From IMG/VR virus record IMGVR_UViG_3300048112_000064, positions 1 to 22,783 of that record: a DNA stretch of 22,783 nt; one strand, given 5' to 3'. Below, in pieces: positions 7,947-14,010 of the stretch. This DNA is from a virus. The position numbers and the translations under genes are program-made. The notes under the pieces are model-generated. The model worked only from the letters and a program-made list of their open reading frames with translations, had not been told where the DNA came from and searched no databases. The first letter of the stretch is position 1; the number at the start of each line of letters is the position of its first letter.

Positions 7947-8743
7947 TCAATTACCTTAAAAAATTTGTGTCGAGTCCACGGTTGTTCTTGCTTCTTATCT
8001 GAGTACCCATGATGGTCCTGAGTTACCGCAAGACGTTTTGAAATCACCTGAGTAGTTGGCGTAGGTATCCCAGTGCGATGTCTATCTCTCTGATTAAAGT
8101 ATATCCCGATGTCACGACCAACACCTATTGTATCACATTCAGTCCAAGGATGCAAGGCAGTATTGCGAATTCCGTAATAATTTATATCTGGACGATTTAG
8201 GAAGTCCGTCGTGTAAGTTCTGAAAAGACGCTGGAGAACACAGTAAGGTCCACAGTTGATAGGAAATTCATTGGTGGTCATCATATGATGCGCCCAGTGT
8301 GCGAACCCTCTGTCCATGCAGTACATACCCATGAACAATCCTATATTCGCATAGAGCGTATTATCTGCGTACTCAGCAAGTAGTTTGAATGCTTCGTAAC
8401 GTTCTTCGATCAACCATGTGTCGTGTTCCATAATCCAGAACTTTTCGTCTGACTGTCCTTGCAGACGCATTAGTTCCCAGTGAGAACACATCCCTGCCTT
8501 TTCTGTGGGAGAGTGATCCTCTTTACCGTTACCAGACAATGTGTCTAGAGTCATGAGACTTTTAGACCAGTTATAACTAGACGCATGTTCTTCAAAGTTT
8601 GCAGAGGCCGGGGTAATTGCATCGAAGGTTTCGATAGAATCTATGAAACCCTCGTCGATGGCACGTTGGAAGGAATAACGGGAGAGCGAAGCATACTCTT
8701 CAGACCGTTCATCGCCCTTCATTACAATCTGTATTGCTTTCAT
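7943..8743 (-). CDS. GT25-like glycosyltransferase or related GT-A protein
   Basis: A 266-residue soluble protein. The block [14 protein letters not shown] (residues about 81-94) followed by [12 protein letters not shown] (about 105-116) resembles the GT25 (LPS glycosyltransferase) pattern of a GC..SH helix followed by a strand ending in an acidic E-D-D metal-binding triad. Here the triad reads E-H-D, a change at the expected DxD-type position. The N-terminus [17 protein letters not shown], with [10 protein letters not shown], fits the start of a GT-A fold. The ATG overlaps the upstream dioxygenase stop by 4 nt (ATGA), so the two are translationally coupled. Its stop lies within the -35 of the gp43 promoter. 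A role in glycosylating a phage or host surface molecule is inferred. It could also be an inactive relative. Confidence 0.55.
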   Translation of the reverse strand: MKAIQIVMKGDERSEEYASLSRYSFQRAIDEGFIDSIETFDAITPASANFEEHASSYNWSKSLMTLDTLSGNGKEDHSPTEKAGMCSHWELMRLQGQSDEKFWIMEHDTWLIEERYEAFKLLAEYADNTLYANIGLFMGMYCMDRGFAHWAHHMMTTNEFPINCGPYCVLQRLFRTYTTDFLNRPDINYYGIRNTALHPWTECDTIGVGRDIGIYFNQRDRHRTGIPTPTTQVISKRLAVTQDHHGYSDKKQEQPWTRHKFFKVID

Positions 8744-9330
8744 CGTGTAAACGGTTCTCTATAAAACCCATCTAAACTTATGGGTTTGTCTGCATACACA
8801 CAAGCGTATAGGCCTCTTGCATGTGGACTTTTGTTTGGGTAACTGCGATGCATAGTGTTTCCGTTAATCACTAATACATCACCTCTTTTCAAAACAGGTG
8901 TGGACCATTTCCTGTTATCAATATTCTGTACTTCTAATGACCCGTTCGTTGCTGTTATGTCGTCTAGTATCCATGCAACGTTTATAGTATGAATACCAGA
9001 ATTTTTATTAGGACCATACTGATTATCATAATGTGCTGGGAACTCTAAACTATCTCTAGGCATTTTCATAACCATTTGATCGTTGAACAAGTATACCACA
9101 TCACCCAGTATCTGTCTAGTCAAATCATACATGACCTCTGAGGTATAAATGTTGAATAGCTCCTCACTGAATTTACCAGCACAGGATATACCTTTCCAGT
9201 CCGAATACTTAGGATAGTCCTTGCGGAGTTCAATACCGATCTTCTTGACCTTACTTATAATGTCATCATCTATCAAAGAAGGTAAATGCATCCACCCCTT
9301 TGCCTCGTAATGTTCTATATCGTAGTTCAA
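8740..9330 (-). CDS. PhyH-type Fe(II)/2-oxoglutarate dioxygenase
   Basis: A 196-residue enzyme with the double-stranded beta-helix signature of phytanoyl-CoA dioxygenase relatives. The metal ligands are His100 and Asp102 (FPAHYDNQYG) and His161 (NTMHRSYPN), and Arg172 (HARG) would bind 2-oxoglutarate. WILDDITATNGSLEV (120-134) is the conserved strand-turn before the distal His. The start is probably TTG at 9330, because AAGGA lies six bases upstream and no ATG follows until residue 14. An intrinsic terminator lies immediately upstream (9349-9374) and no promoter is visible between, so expression depends on read-through or an unrecognised start. It is coupled to the glycosyltransferase-like gene downstream. 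Substrate unknown; hydroxylation of a small molecule or sugar is possible. Confidence 0.8.
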   Translation of the reverse strand: MNYDIEHYEAKGWMHLPSLIDDDIISKVKKIGIELRKDYPKYSDWKGISCAGKFSEELFNIYTSEVMYDLTRQILGDVVYLFNDQMVMKMPRDSLEFPAHYDNQYGPNKNSGIHTINVAWILDDITATNGSLEVQNIDNRKWSTPVLKRGDVLVINGNTMHRSYPNKSPHARGLYACVYADKPISLDGFYREPFTR

Positions 9331-9348
9331 TTGATTTCCTTAGGGCAT

Positions 9349-9374
9349 AAAAAAAGGGAGAATTAATCTCCCTT
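9349..9374 (-). terminator. Intrinsic terminator after the Hsp20 unit
   Basis: On the minus strand a 7-bp stem, AAGGGAG/CTCCCTT (9374-9368 with 9360-9354), encloses a 7-base loop and is followed by a T run (9353-9349, seven T counting the stem end). It ends the unit holding Hsp20 and the 33-residue micro-ORF. The opposite strand lacks a T run, so it is unidirectional. Confidence 0.8.
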
Positions 9375-9379
9375 CCATC

Positions 9380-9481
9380 CTACATTATTGATGCTAAACA
9401 CAGCATCACAGTCCATATACATGCAAGATTAATTCCGATTAGACCTAATACTTCTAGATCTGCGGCATCTCTCTTAGCCAT
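9380..9481 (-). CDS. 33-residue single-pass membrane micro-ORF
   Basis: The reading frame ATG (9481) to TAG (9380) encodes 33 residues. A short charged N-terminus (MAKRDAADLE) is followed by a hydrophobic stretch of about 22 residues, including LGLIGINLACIWTVML, to the C-terminus: one membrane helix with the N-terminus probably inside. Its start overlaps the Hsp20 stop by 8 bases, which suggests coupled translation; no separate Shine-Dalgarno is visible. The intrinsic terminator begins 5 bases after its stop, so this frame fills the space exactly to the end of the transcript. No family recognised. Many phages carry such tiny membrane proteins; a chance frame is possible. Confidence 0.5.
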   Translation of the reverse strand: MAKRDAADLEVLGLIGINLACIWTVMLCLASIM

Positions 9482-9959
9482 GTAACGTTTTATCTGTTGC
9501 ATTGATTGTCTCCTCGTTTAGAAGTTGTGGGTCATTGATAGTGTTAGACCCGTTAATTTCTACTTTACGAGGCCGCTGGTTTTCAGGTATTATGACTTCC
9601 AATTTAATGGCAAGTAGTCCTTGTCTGAAATCAGCTCCCATTACTTCAACATACTCCGACAGCCTAAATTGCCGCTCGAACTTTTTCGTTGAAATACCCT
9701 TATGGATATAGTCTCTTCCCGTATCGTTATGCTGCCCTCGAATGGTCAGTGTTCGGTTCTTTACTTCGATTTCTAATTCAGCCTCGCTGAAACCAGCGGT
9801 GGCGAGTTCGATTAGGTATTGATCCTCACCCGTCTTTAATATATTATGCGGAGGGAATGTGTCACCCGAATGCCGCGAGATACGGTCTAGTTCGTCGATC
9901 ATTGTATCAAAACCGACAAACGCTGAGCGTGGAAATAGTTGTTTTGCTGTTAACGTCAT
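9474..9959 (-). CDS. Small heat-shock protein, Hsp20/alpha-crystallin family
   Basis: A 161-residue ATP-independent chaperone that holds unfolding proteins. The N-terminal arm (MTLTAKQLFPRSAFVGFDTMIDELDRI) precedes an alpha-crystallin domain (about 40-135) that starts NILKTGEDQYLIELATAGF and contains the AELEIEVKNRTLTIRG strands and the FERQFRLSEYVEV block. The end of the domain has GLLAIKLE, matching the family A-x-x-x-G-L-L pattern. KVEI near residue 136 resembles the C-terminal IxI anchor. The ATG at 9959 has AGGAG seven bases upstream. Phage Hsp20 genes near regA and gp43 are a hallmark of marine T4-like phages, where a role in virion protein folding is assumed. It probably lies in its own unit, between the hairpin at 10049-10065 and the terminator at 9349-9374. 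Confidence 0.93.
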   Translation of the reverse strand: MTLTAKQLFPRSAFVGFDTMIDELDRISRHSGDTFPPHNILKTGEDQYLIELATAGFSEAELEIEVKNRTLTIRGQHNDTGRDYIHKGISTKKFERQFRLSEYVEVMGADFRQGLLAIKLEVIIPENQRPRKVEINGSNTINDPQLLNEETINATDKTLHG

Positions 9960-10063
9960 GTTGTGACTCCTAAATAATTAGCAAGTTTATTATGGATACC
10001 CGACCATTCGGCATATCCGGTACTATATATACAAATTATGAGAATAAAAGTAACGAAATGTTA
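9960..10063. other. Intergenic region upstream of Hsp20
   Basis: About 104 bases hold the Hsp20 ribosome-binding site (AGGAG near 9970) and an AT-rich segment with TATATATAGT-like sequence near 10020-10030. I could not pair that with a -35 box, so no promoter is called. The hairpin at 10049-10065 enters its upstream end. Confidence 0.5.
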
Positions 10064-10065
10064 CT
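10049..10065 (-). terminator. Weak hairpin terminator candidate
   Basis: On the minus strand AGTAAC-ATTTC-GTTACT forms a 6-bp stem with a 5-base loop, followed by TTTATT. It overlaps the stop codon of the upstream hypothetical gene and would end the gp44-gp62-regA transcript. The stem is short and AT-rich, so partial termination is the most I would claim. Confidence 0.4.
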
Positions 10066-10306
10066 ATTCTGGACTATCTTCGTCATCAATATTAATTATA
10101 GGCAACGAAGCATCAACCAACACAACCTTCTCATTTTCAATCATGTTGATTATTTCTAACGTAAGATTTATGTCCATCTGAATATAGGACATTTTTCTCT
10201 CGCACATTTCGAGATGCTTACGATAAAATTCTAATTCTTGTTCTTTTTCTACTTTTCTTGCACTTATGTCGGCAAGAGAAATTATATTGTTCTTTTTGCC
10301 AGACAT
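10064..10306 (-). CDS. Conserved hypothetical coiled-coil protein
   Basis: An 80-residue protein of unknown function. The N-terminus MSGKKNNIISLADISARK is followed by a charged helix (about 18-62, KVEKEQELEFYRKHLEMCERKMSYI and onward) with a heptad-like spacing of hydrophobic residues, then an acidic tail (INIDDEDSPE). It starts 9 bases after the oxygenase stop and has AAGGA upstream, so it is the last gene of the clamp-loader/regA unit. I believe similar small proteins occur near regA in marine T4-like phages, but I cannot name a family. Confidence 0.75.
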   Translation of the reverse strand: MSGKKNNIISLADISARKVEKEQELEFYRKHLEMCERKMSYIQMDINLTLEIINMIENEKVVLVDASLPIINIDDEDSPE

Positions 10307-10315
10307 ACTTCGTCC

Positions 10316-10858
10316 TTAATAGTACATTGATGGGTCCGGAATTCCTTCTATTCCAAATGAAAAAGATACACGAGATTCTCTAGGGAATACTTGATGATGA
10401 GTTTGTCTTGGTAAATAAACATACATACCAGGCTCAAAATCAAATTGCTCTTCGTTATTAATGCCTTCTACCTTTAGACCGACAGTACTTATAACCTGAA
10501 CTAAGAACACGTCCATAGCATCTTTGTGCCAAGGGTATGACCCACTTGCACGACCAAAACCACTAAACGCAATGTTAGTGATTTTGTTTTCATGCAGCGT
10601 GAACACATCCTGTAGTTCTGTATATATGTTCTTCGCAAACTCTGGTGAACTACCACGAGTATGGAAGTTGTTCAAACCTATACGCATCTTATCTGAATTT
10701 CTGTCGTATAGGTCATTTGGATGCGAGTCCATCATTTGCATGAACTCGTTCCAATTGTAAGTCTCTTTCATATCAAACGGAAGTTTGCCTACGAACGGAG
10801 TCTTGGTGCGAATATTCTCTTCGCGATCTTCAAATATATCATAACAAGTATTTGACAT
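10316..10858 (-). CDS. 2OG-Fe(II) oxygenase-like cupin-fold protein
   Basis: A 180-residue protein with a plausible full set of Fe(II)/2-oxoglutarate residues: His111 and Asp113 in YPWHKDAMD, a distal His154 or His155 in RQTHHQVFPRESR, and Arg163 as the 2-oxoglutarate anchor, with VSFSFGIEG as the closing strand. GMYVYLPRQTHHQV is the turn typical of JmjC/cupin-type oxygenases. The start codon shares one base with the regA stop (TGATG), so translation is coupled to RegA. Substrate unknown. Protein or nucleotide hydroxylation are both possible. It is not closely related by motif to the PhyH protein at 8740-9330 or the 21480-22124 protein. Confidence 0.68.
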   Translation of the reverse strand: MSNTCYDIFEDREENIRTKTPFVGKLPFDMKETYNWNEFMQMMDSHPNDLYDRNSDKMRIGLNNFHTRGSSPEFAKNIYTELQDVFTLHENKITNIAFSGFGRASGSYPWHKDAMDVFLVQVISTVGLKVEGINNEEQFDFEPGMYVYLPRQTHHQVFPRESRVSFSFGIEGIPDPSMYY

Positions 10859-11232
10859 CAGCTATTCCCAATGTTATATTTTGGTTGCAGTGTCCATTGT
10901 GACTTATCCTTGTATGAGATTATTTTAATCTGTCTCATAGGAGCACAGTCTCGTGCAACTTCTTTATTGACTATGGCTACTAGACCCCAGTCTGCTAACA
11001 ATGTAGCTATTGTGTTACGTCTCTCCATATCAGAGATTTCTAGGTTAGACTTTTTTCCGTCTAATAGAAACAACTCTTTGAAGTGGACGATGAAGTACCT
11101 ACCTTGCTTATGCAAGATATGGCATGACTGATATAGCGTATTATCTCTTCTTGAGGCAACACCTATACGCGTTAAAGTTTCTCTAACTTTAAGAAAGTCG
11201 TCTGGTTCTGATAGACTGATTTCCAACATCAT
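10858..11232 (-). CDS. regA: RegA translational repressor
   Basis: RegA binds the start regions of early phage mRNAs and blocks ribosomes, including on its own message in T4. The protein matches T4 RegA across its length: EPDDFLKVRETLTRIGVA, LYQSCHILHKQGRYFIVHFKELF, DWGLVAIV and the C-terminal W-LQPKYNIGN block. The chosen start is ATG at 11232, giving 124 residues (T4 has 122). An in-frame TTG 15 codons upstream would overlap the end of gp62 and add a segment absent from T4. The ATG is 22 bases after the gp62 stop, with GGA nearby. The order gp44-gp62-regA is conserved in T4-like phages. Confidence 0.93.
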   Translation of the reverse strand: MMLEISLSEPDDFLKVRETLTRIGVASRRDNTLYQSCHILHKQGRYFIVHFKELFLLDGKKSNLEISDMERRNTIATLLADWGLVAIVNKEVARDCAPMRQIKIISYKDKSQWTLQPKYNIGNS

Positions 11233-11254
11233 ATCAGAATTCCATTGAACAAGA

Positions 11255-11635
11255 TTATTCTCTTCCACCTTTGGCAACCTTATTTTTAATTGTTTTTATT
11301 TGTGATTCCGTCAAGAGCCCTACAACTTGTTTCGCCTTCTGTTCACTGTAACCAAAATACTCTTTGATACATTCCATGTCAGCTCTTTGCTCAGGTTTAT
11401 CCCATTTAGAGAATCGCTTCTTCTTCCTTACAATATTTATAAGAAAGTCGTACTGCATTTTATCATCTAAGTGATGCAGTCTATTCATTTCGTTAGACAA
11501 AAGTATAGTGTCTGGGAAATAAGATAGAGATCTATTCACGACAAATCCATTATAGTACTTGGCATTGTCTGCATCATTATCTATCAAATTTACTTTAGTG
11601 TCATTTATACTTTTCAGAAAGTCAAATGGACTCAT
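11255..11635 (-). CDS. 62: Clamp loader small subunit, gp62-like
   Basis: gp62 forms the clamp loader with four gp44 subunits and opens sliding clamp gp45. At 126 residues it is far shorter than T4 gp62 (187). The central block is recognisable: VNRSLSYFPDTILLSNEMNRLH, then LQYDFLIN-like sequence and RKKKRFSKWDKP, equivalent to T4 YSKFMVENALSQFPE and RGKRYGKWAK. The C-terminus (YFGYSEQKAKQVVGLL) is helical. Its ATG overlaps the gp44 TGA by 4 bases (ATGA), which couples translation and fixes the subunit ratio. Identification rests on this block plus position between gp44 and regA. Confidence 0.88.
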   Translation of the reverse strand: MSPFDFLKSINDTKVNLIDNDADNAKYYNGFVVNRSLSYFPDTILLSNEMNRLHHLDDKMQYDFLINIVRKKKRFSKWDKPEQRADMECIKEYFGYSEQKAKQVVGLLTESQIKTIKNKVAKGGRE

Positions 11636-12576
11636 GGTTTAATATCCACGTTCGCCATAACTTCGGTCATACATGCGACAAGATTCAGTTCGTGGTCAGC
11701 AACAAACGCATTCTTGTATTGGTAATCCGCAAGGATAAGAACCAACTGAGGAATACTGTTTGGTGCGACGTGGTCATACATTTTATCGTAGACACCACGG
11801 AAGATTGACGCCGGTTCAACATCTATATTGTTGACTACCCACGATCTCATCTTCTTAAAGTTCTTCTCACGGATTGCGCTGAATAACTGTGTATAAGTGT
11901 CAGAGATATCCGCACTCACACTATTGGGGACATTGAGAGTACCAGACATAGAGCCTTTCTGACTCTCATTCAGCACACGTCTCCAATCTGGAGCATGTTT
12001 CATGATGACGTTTGCCACCACATTGTTATCGAACTCCACTCCTTCTCCTTGCAAGATTCCTTGGAGTCGCTGCATGAACCCACCACATAGCGAGGTCATA
12101 GTTTTCTTATCGAAATTGAAGGCGTATTTAGAACACCTTGAGTGTAGAGGTTCGATGATGCGATTCTCAAAATTACATGTCATAATGAAACGACAGTTAT
12201 TCGAGAACTCTTCGATGAACCCACGGAGAGCAGGTTGCGTCGATTGGGGATTTAGGTAATCTGCCTCATCTAGGATGACAACCTTGTAACCACCGGACAA
12301 AGACACGGACGATGCGAACTGTTTAATCTTGCCGCGCAAGGTGTCGATGTTACCTTCTTCCGACCCGTTGATGACGATATAGTCTAGGTCTAATTCCTCA
12401 CAGATGGCACGTGCCACCGTGGTCTTACCAGTACCGGCAGTGCCGGTGAACATCATGTTGAGGATTTCACCACCATCCACAATGTTCTGAAATGTTTGTT
12501 TTAGATCATCCGGAAGGATAGTTTCAGAAACTTTCTTCGGACGGTATTTCTCGACCCACAAAAACTCATTACTCAT
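11632..12576 (-). CDS. 44: Clamp loader large subunit, gp44-like AAA+ ATPase
   Basis: An AAA+ ATPase that loads gp45 onto primer-template junctions. The N-terminus LWVEKYRPKKVSETILP is the RFC/clamp-loader signature. Walker A is GTAGTGKT (45-52), Walker B VVILDEAD (99-106), sensor 1 lies around TCNFENR (133-139), and the SRC arginine-finger motif at 146-148. The start is ATG at 12576 with GGAG upstream; a TTG 10 codons earlier is in frame but has no support. Length is 314 (T4 319). It is the first gene of a unit gp44-gp62-regA-oxygenase-hypothetical driven by the promoter at 12615-12643. Confidence 0.96.
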   Translation of the reverse strand: MSNEFLWVEKYRPKKVSETILPDDLKQTFQNIVDGGEILNMMFTGTAGTGKTTVARAICEELDLDYIVINGSEEGNIDTLRGKIKQFASSVSLSGGYKVVILDEADYLNPQSTQPALRGFIEEFSNNCRFIMTCNFENRIIEPLHSRCSKYAFNFDKKTMTSLCGGFMQRLQGILQGEGVEFDNNVVANVIMKHAPDWRRVLNESQKGSMSGTLNVPNSVSADISDTYTQLFSAIREKNFKKMRSWVVNNIDVEPASIFRGVYDKMYDHVAPNSIPQLVLILADYQYKNAFVADHELNLVACMTEVMANVDIKP

Positions 12577-12614
12577 TACAGCTCCATAATATAAATTAAC
12601 TTTCAATAGGGGAT

Positions 12615-12643
12615 ATTATACTACAAAACCCCCTTCATGTAAA
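12615..12643 (-). promoter_or_regulatory. Promoter for the gp44-gp62-regA unit
   Basis: The -35 is TTTACA (12643-12638), the spacer 17 bp, and the -10 TATAAT (12620-12615). Start near 12608 gives a leader of about 32 nt that carries GGAG before the gp44 ATG. The bases before the -10 (TTTTGTAG) are the same as in the gp47 promoter. Confidence 0.78.
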
Positions 12644-12657
12644 CCATCTGTAAACAA

Positions 12658-13257
12658 TTATTTATAATTATCTTCAGTTTCATCAGCATAGTTATGGTTA
12701 ACTTTTGCGTGATGTTGTTCATCTTTTCGCACACATTTTATCATGTCAGACAAGAGTGCATCTTCCGACATTGCATAATATTCTATTGCTATCTTAGGGG
12801 CCGGGATGTCCTCTATTTCCCCCAATTGAATCAACGCTAAATAATTGGTATAACTACGTACGGCCTCGTCCTCAAAGTACCCCACCATGCGATGAGCGGT
12901 CTTAGGGAATAAGATGTATAACACTAGGTAGTAGTGCCAGAACACGAACTGTGCGATGATGATAATTATACGTTCTACCATAGAAGGCTGGACCACTTCC
13001 ATGAAGAACATTAGGTGTTTTCTTTCGTTCTCTGCTTCAGCGAGTAACTCGTGTATCTTAGTACCGTTACCAGACTGAAGTCTTCGCAGACTTTTCAGGT
13101 GAGTCAACATACCACCCACCATGCCTGGTACCCCTGCTACTGTTTCTAAAACAAGTGCACGATGTCCATAACGATTACCAAAAAAGGTATCCGCAAAGAA
13201 CCTAAAGAATGCAGTCATTGACCGCGCTACAAAATCAGATATTTTTTGGTGTGTCAT
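12658..13257 (-). CDS. aox: Alternative oxidase (di-iron ubiquinol oxidase)
   Basis: AOX moves electrons from ubiquinol to oxygen without pumping protons, as a monotopic protein on the inner membrane. The di-iron ligands are all present: Glu38 (VLETVAG), Glu78 and His81 (ENERKH), a Glu in FEDEAVRSY (129-131), and Glu180 and His183 (RKDEQHH). Hydrophobic helices lie around 82-92 and 97-117. RYGHRALVLETVAGVPGMVGGMLTHL is the bacterial/mitochondrial AOX pattern rather than the PTOX pattern of cyanophages. Length is 199 residues, compact but complete. The start ATG at 13257 is preferred over a TTG five codons earlier. A late-promoter-like motif lies at 13284-13291. The gene sits between clamp and clamp-loader genes and is clearly an auxiliary metabolic gene. 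Confidence 0.92.
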   Translation of the reverse strand: MTHQKISDFVARSMTAFFRFFADTFFGNRYGHRALVLETVAGVPGMVGGMLTHLKSLRRLQSGNGTKIHELLAEAENERKHLMFFMEVVQPSMVERIIIIIAQFVFWHYYLVLYILFPKTAHRMVGYFEDEAVRSYTNYLALIQLGEIEDIPAPKIAIEYYAMSEDALLSDMIKCVRKDEQHHAKVNHNYADETEDNYK

Positions 13258-13356
13258 TCCTAGTTCCAACAAGCTTGGACTTGTATTTATTACTAAAAGA
13301 ACATAAAACAGTATGACTTTTTTCTATGATAAAGATTATGTGTGTTCATATGTAAG
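13258..13356. other. Intergenic region between tRNA-Thr and the oxidase
   Basis: About 100 AT-rich bases. It contains a late-promoter-like motif (13284-13291) and an imperfect inverted repeat around the HindIII-like palindrome CAAGCTTG (near 13270). No open frame worth naming. Confidence 0.5.
13284..13291 (-). promoter_or_regulatory. Possible late promoter for the alternative oxidase
   Basis: The motif AATAAATA on the minus strand matches the T4 late consensus TATAAATA at 7 of 8 bases. It lies 26 bases before the oxidase ATG, close to the 22-base distance at the structural gene (22608-22615). The region is AT-rich, so a chance match is possible. Confidence 0.35.
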
Positions 13357-13432
13357 TGGAGCTCGGAACAGGAGTCGAACCTGCGACCTGCTGATTACAA
13401 GTCAGCTGCTCTACCAACTGAGCTATCCGAGC
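13357..13432 (-). tRNA. tRNA-Thr (anticodon UGU)
   Basis: A 76-nt cloverleaf. The acceptor stem GCTCGGA (13432-13426) pairs with TCCGAGC (13367-13361), followed by discriminator T and an encoded CCA (13359-13357). The D arm has AGTTGGTAGA; the anticodon stem-loop is GCTGA-CTTGTAA-TCAGC with anticodon TGT (13399-13397); the T loop is GTTCGACTC. It reads ACA and, by wobble, other Thr codons. The 5' end overlaps the stop codon of the upstream membrane protein gene by 10 bases. Confidence 0.97.
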
Positions 13433-13665
13433 GTGTTCTTACGTTTCTTACGCTTTTCTGTAAGGGTACGTACTATGTATATGCGTGTGAACGCAATAAC
13501 TGAAATACCAGCGGTTAAAGTTGTAGATAAAAATACCGGATCAGTATTTTTCCATTGAACAATAACCAACCAAGTGAAGAATATGTTAAGAGGATAGTTT
13601 ATAAGAGTGCCCAAAGACACATGTATTAGCGTTTCTCTCGCTATCTCTTTGTCATAATACTTCAT
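13423..13665 (-). CDS. Small two-helix membrane protein
   Basis: An 80-residue protein with two hydrophobic segments (about 14-38 and 43-62) and a strongly basic C-terminus (RTLTEKRKKRKN). This is a helical hairpin with both ends probably cytoplasmic. The N-terminus MKYYDKEIARETLIHVSLGTLINYPLNIF, with ETLIH...G..INYP, and the later ISVIAFTRIYIVR resemble a small phage membrane family I recall but cannot name. Its TAG stop (13425-13423) lies inside the tRNA-Thr gene. A start at ATG 13665 is used, without a strong ribosome-binding site. It lies just downstream of the inverted repeat at 13675-13763. Confidence 0.65.
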   Translation of the reverse strand: MKYYDKEIARETLIHVSLGTLINYPLNIFFTWLVIVQWKNTDPVFLSTTLTAGISVIAFTRIYIVRTLTEKRKKRKNTLG

Positions 13666-13674
13666 AATTAAAGA

Positions 13675-13763
13675 CGGTTCCCTGAGCCAAATAAGTCATA
13701 ATGTAACTACAGTTTCAATTCGAATCATATCTTAGGGCAAAGACATTATGATTCAGGGAACCG
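13675..13763. repeat. Long two-part inverted repeat with a competing internal stem
   Basis: The outer arms CGGTTCCCTGA (13675-13685) and TCAGGGAACCG (13753-13763) are perfect over 11 bp. Inner arms TCATAATGT (13696-13704) and ACATTATGA (13743-13751) are perfect over 9 bp, separated from the outer stem by 10 and 1 bases. A second stem, GAATCATA (13722-13729) with TATGATTC (13747-13754), uses part of the same right arm and excludes the inner stem. It fills the 105-bp gap between the post-clamp hypothetical and the membrane gene. No T run follows on the minus strand, so it is not a plain intrinsic terminator. Confidence 0.75.
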
Positions 13764-13770
13764 AAGAGGT

Positions 13771-14010
13771 TTACTTCTTAGACGCTTTCGACTTAGAAGT
13801 TTGTGCTTCCTTTGCGGACTCTTCAGCGAATGCCTTTGCGACATTCTCATATAGAGCAACAACACTGACTGCTTGGTCACGTAATTGACCGATAGTAGTG
13901 AGTTCTTCACCTTTGAACCCGCCACGAGTGACGACGGTATCTACTACCGCAACACATGAACGTGCAACACGATTCGCTAGGTCATTTAAATTCTTCTGAT
14001 CTTCAGTCAT
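13771..14010 (-). CDS. Conserved hypothetical protein downstream of the sliding clamp
   Basis: A 79-residue helical protein of unknown function. The start is ATG at 14010, which overlaps the gp45 end by 8 bases and has GGAG six bases upstream; a longer frame reaching 14124 would run through gp45 coding and is not supported. The sequence begins MTEDQKNLNDLANRVARS and ends in a Ser/Lys/Ala-rich basic tail (TSKSKASKK). In T4 the gene after 45 is rpbA, an RNA polymerase-binding protein. I see no sequence resemblance I could defend, so that is only a positional thought. Confidence 0.75.
   Translation of the reverse strand: MTEDQKNLNDLANRVARSCVAVVDTVVTRGGFKGEELTTIGQLRDQAVSVVALYENVAKAFAEESAKEAQTSKSKASKK

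Noticed and set aside
11434-11441. TATAAATA on the minus strand inside gp62.
   Set aside because: It is about 195 nt before regA and within coding sequence, unlike the 20-30 nt spacing at the structural gene.
12659-12666. An exact TATAAATA late motif on the minus strand.
   Set aside because: It is formed by the last codons and stop of the oxidase gene (AAT TAT AAA TAA), and gp44 downstream already has a consensus early promoter. Likely chance.
12658-13257. Plastoquinol terminal oxidase (PTOX) as in cyanophages.
   Set aside because: The LETVAGVPGMVGGM...HLKSLRR segment matches bacterial AOX as I know it rather than PTOX, so a cyanobacterial host is not assumed.
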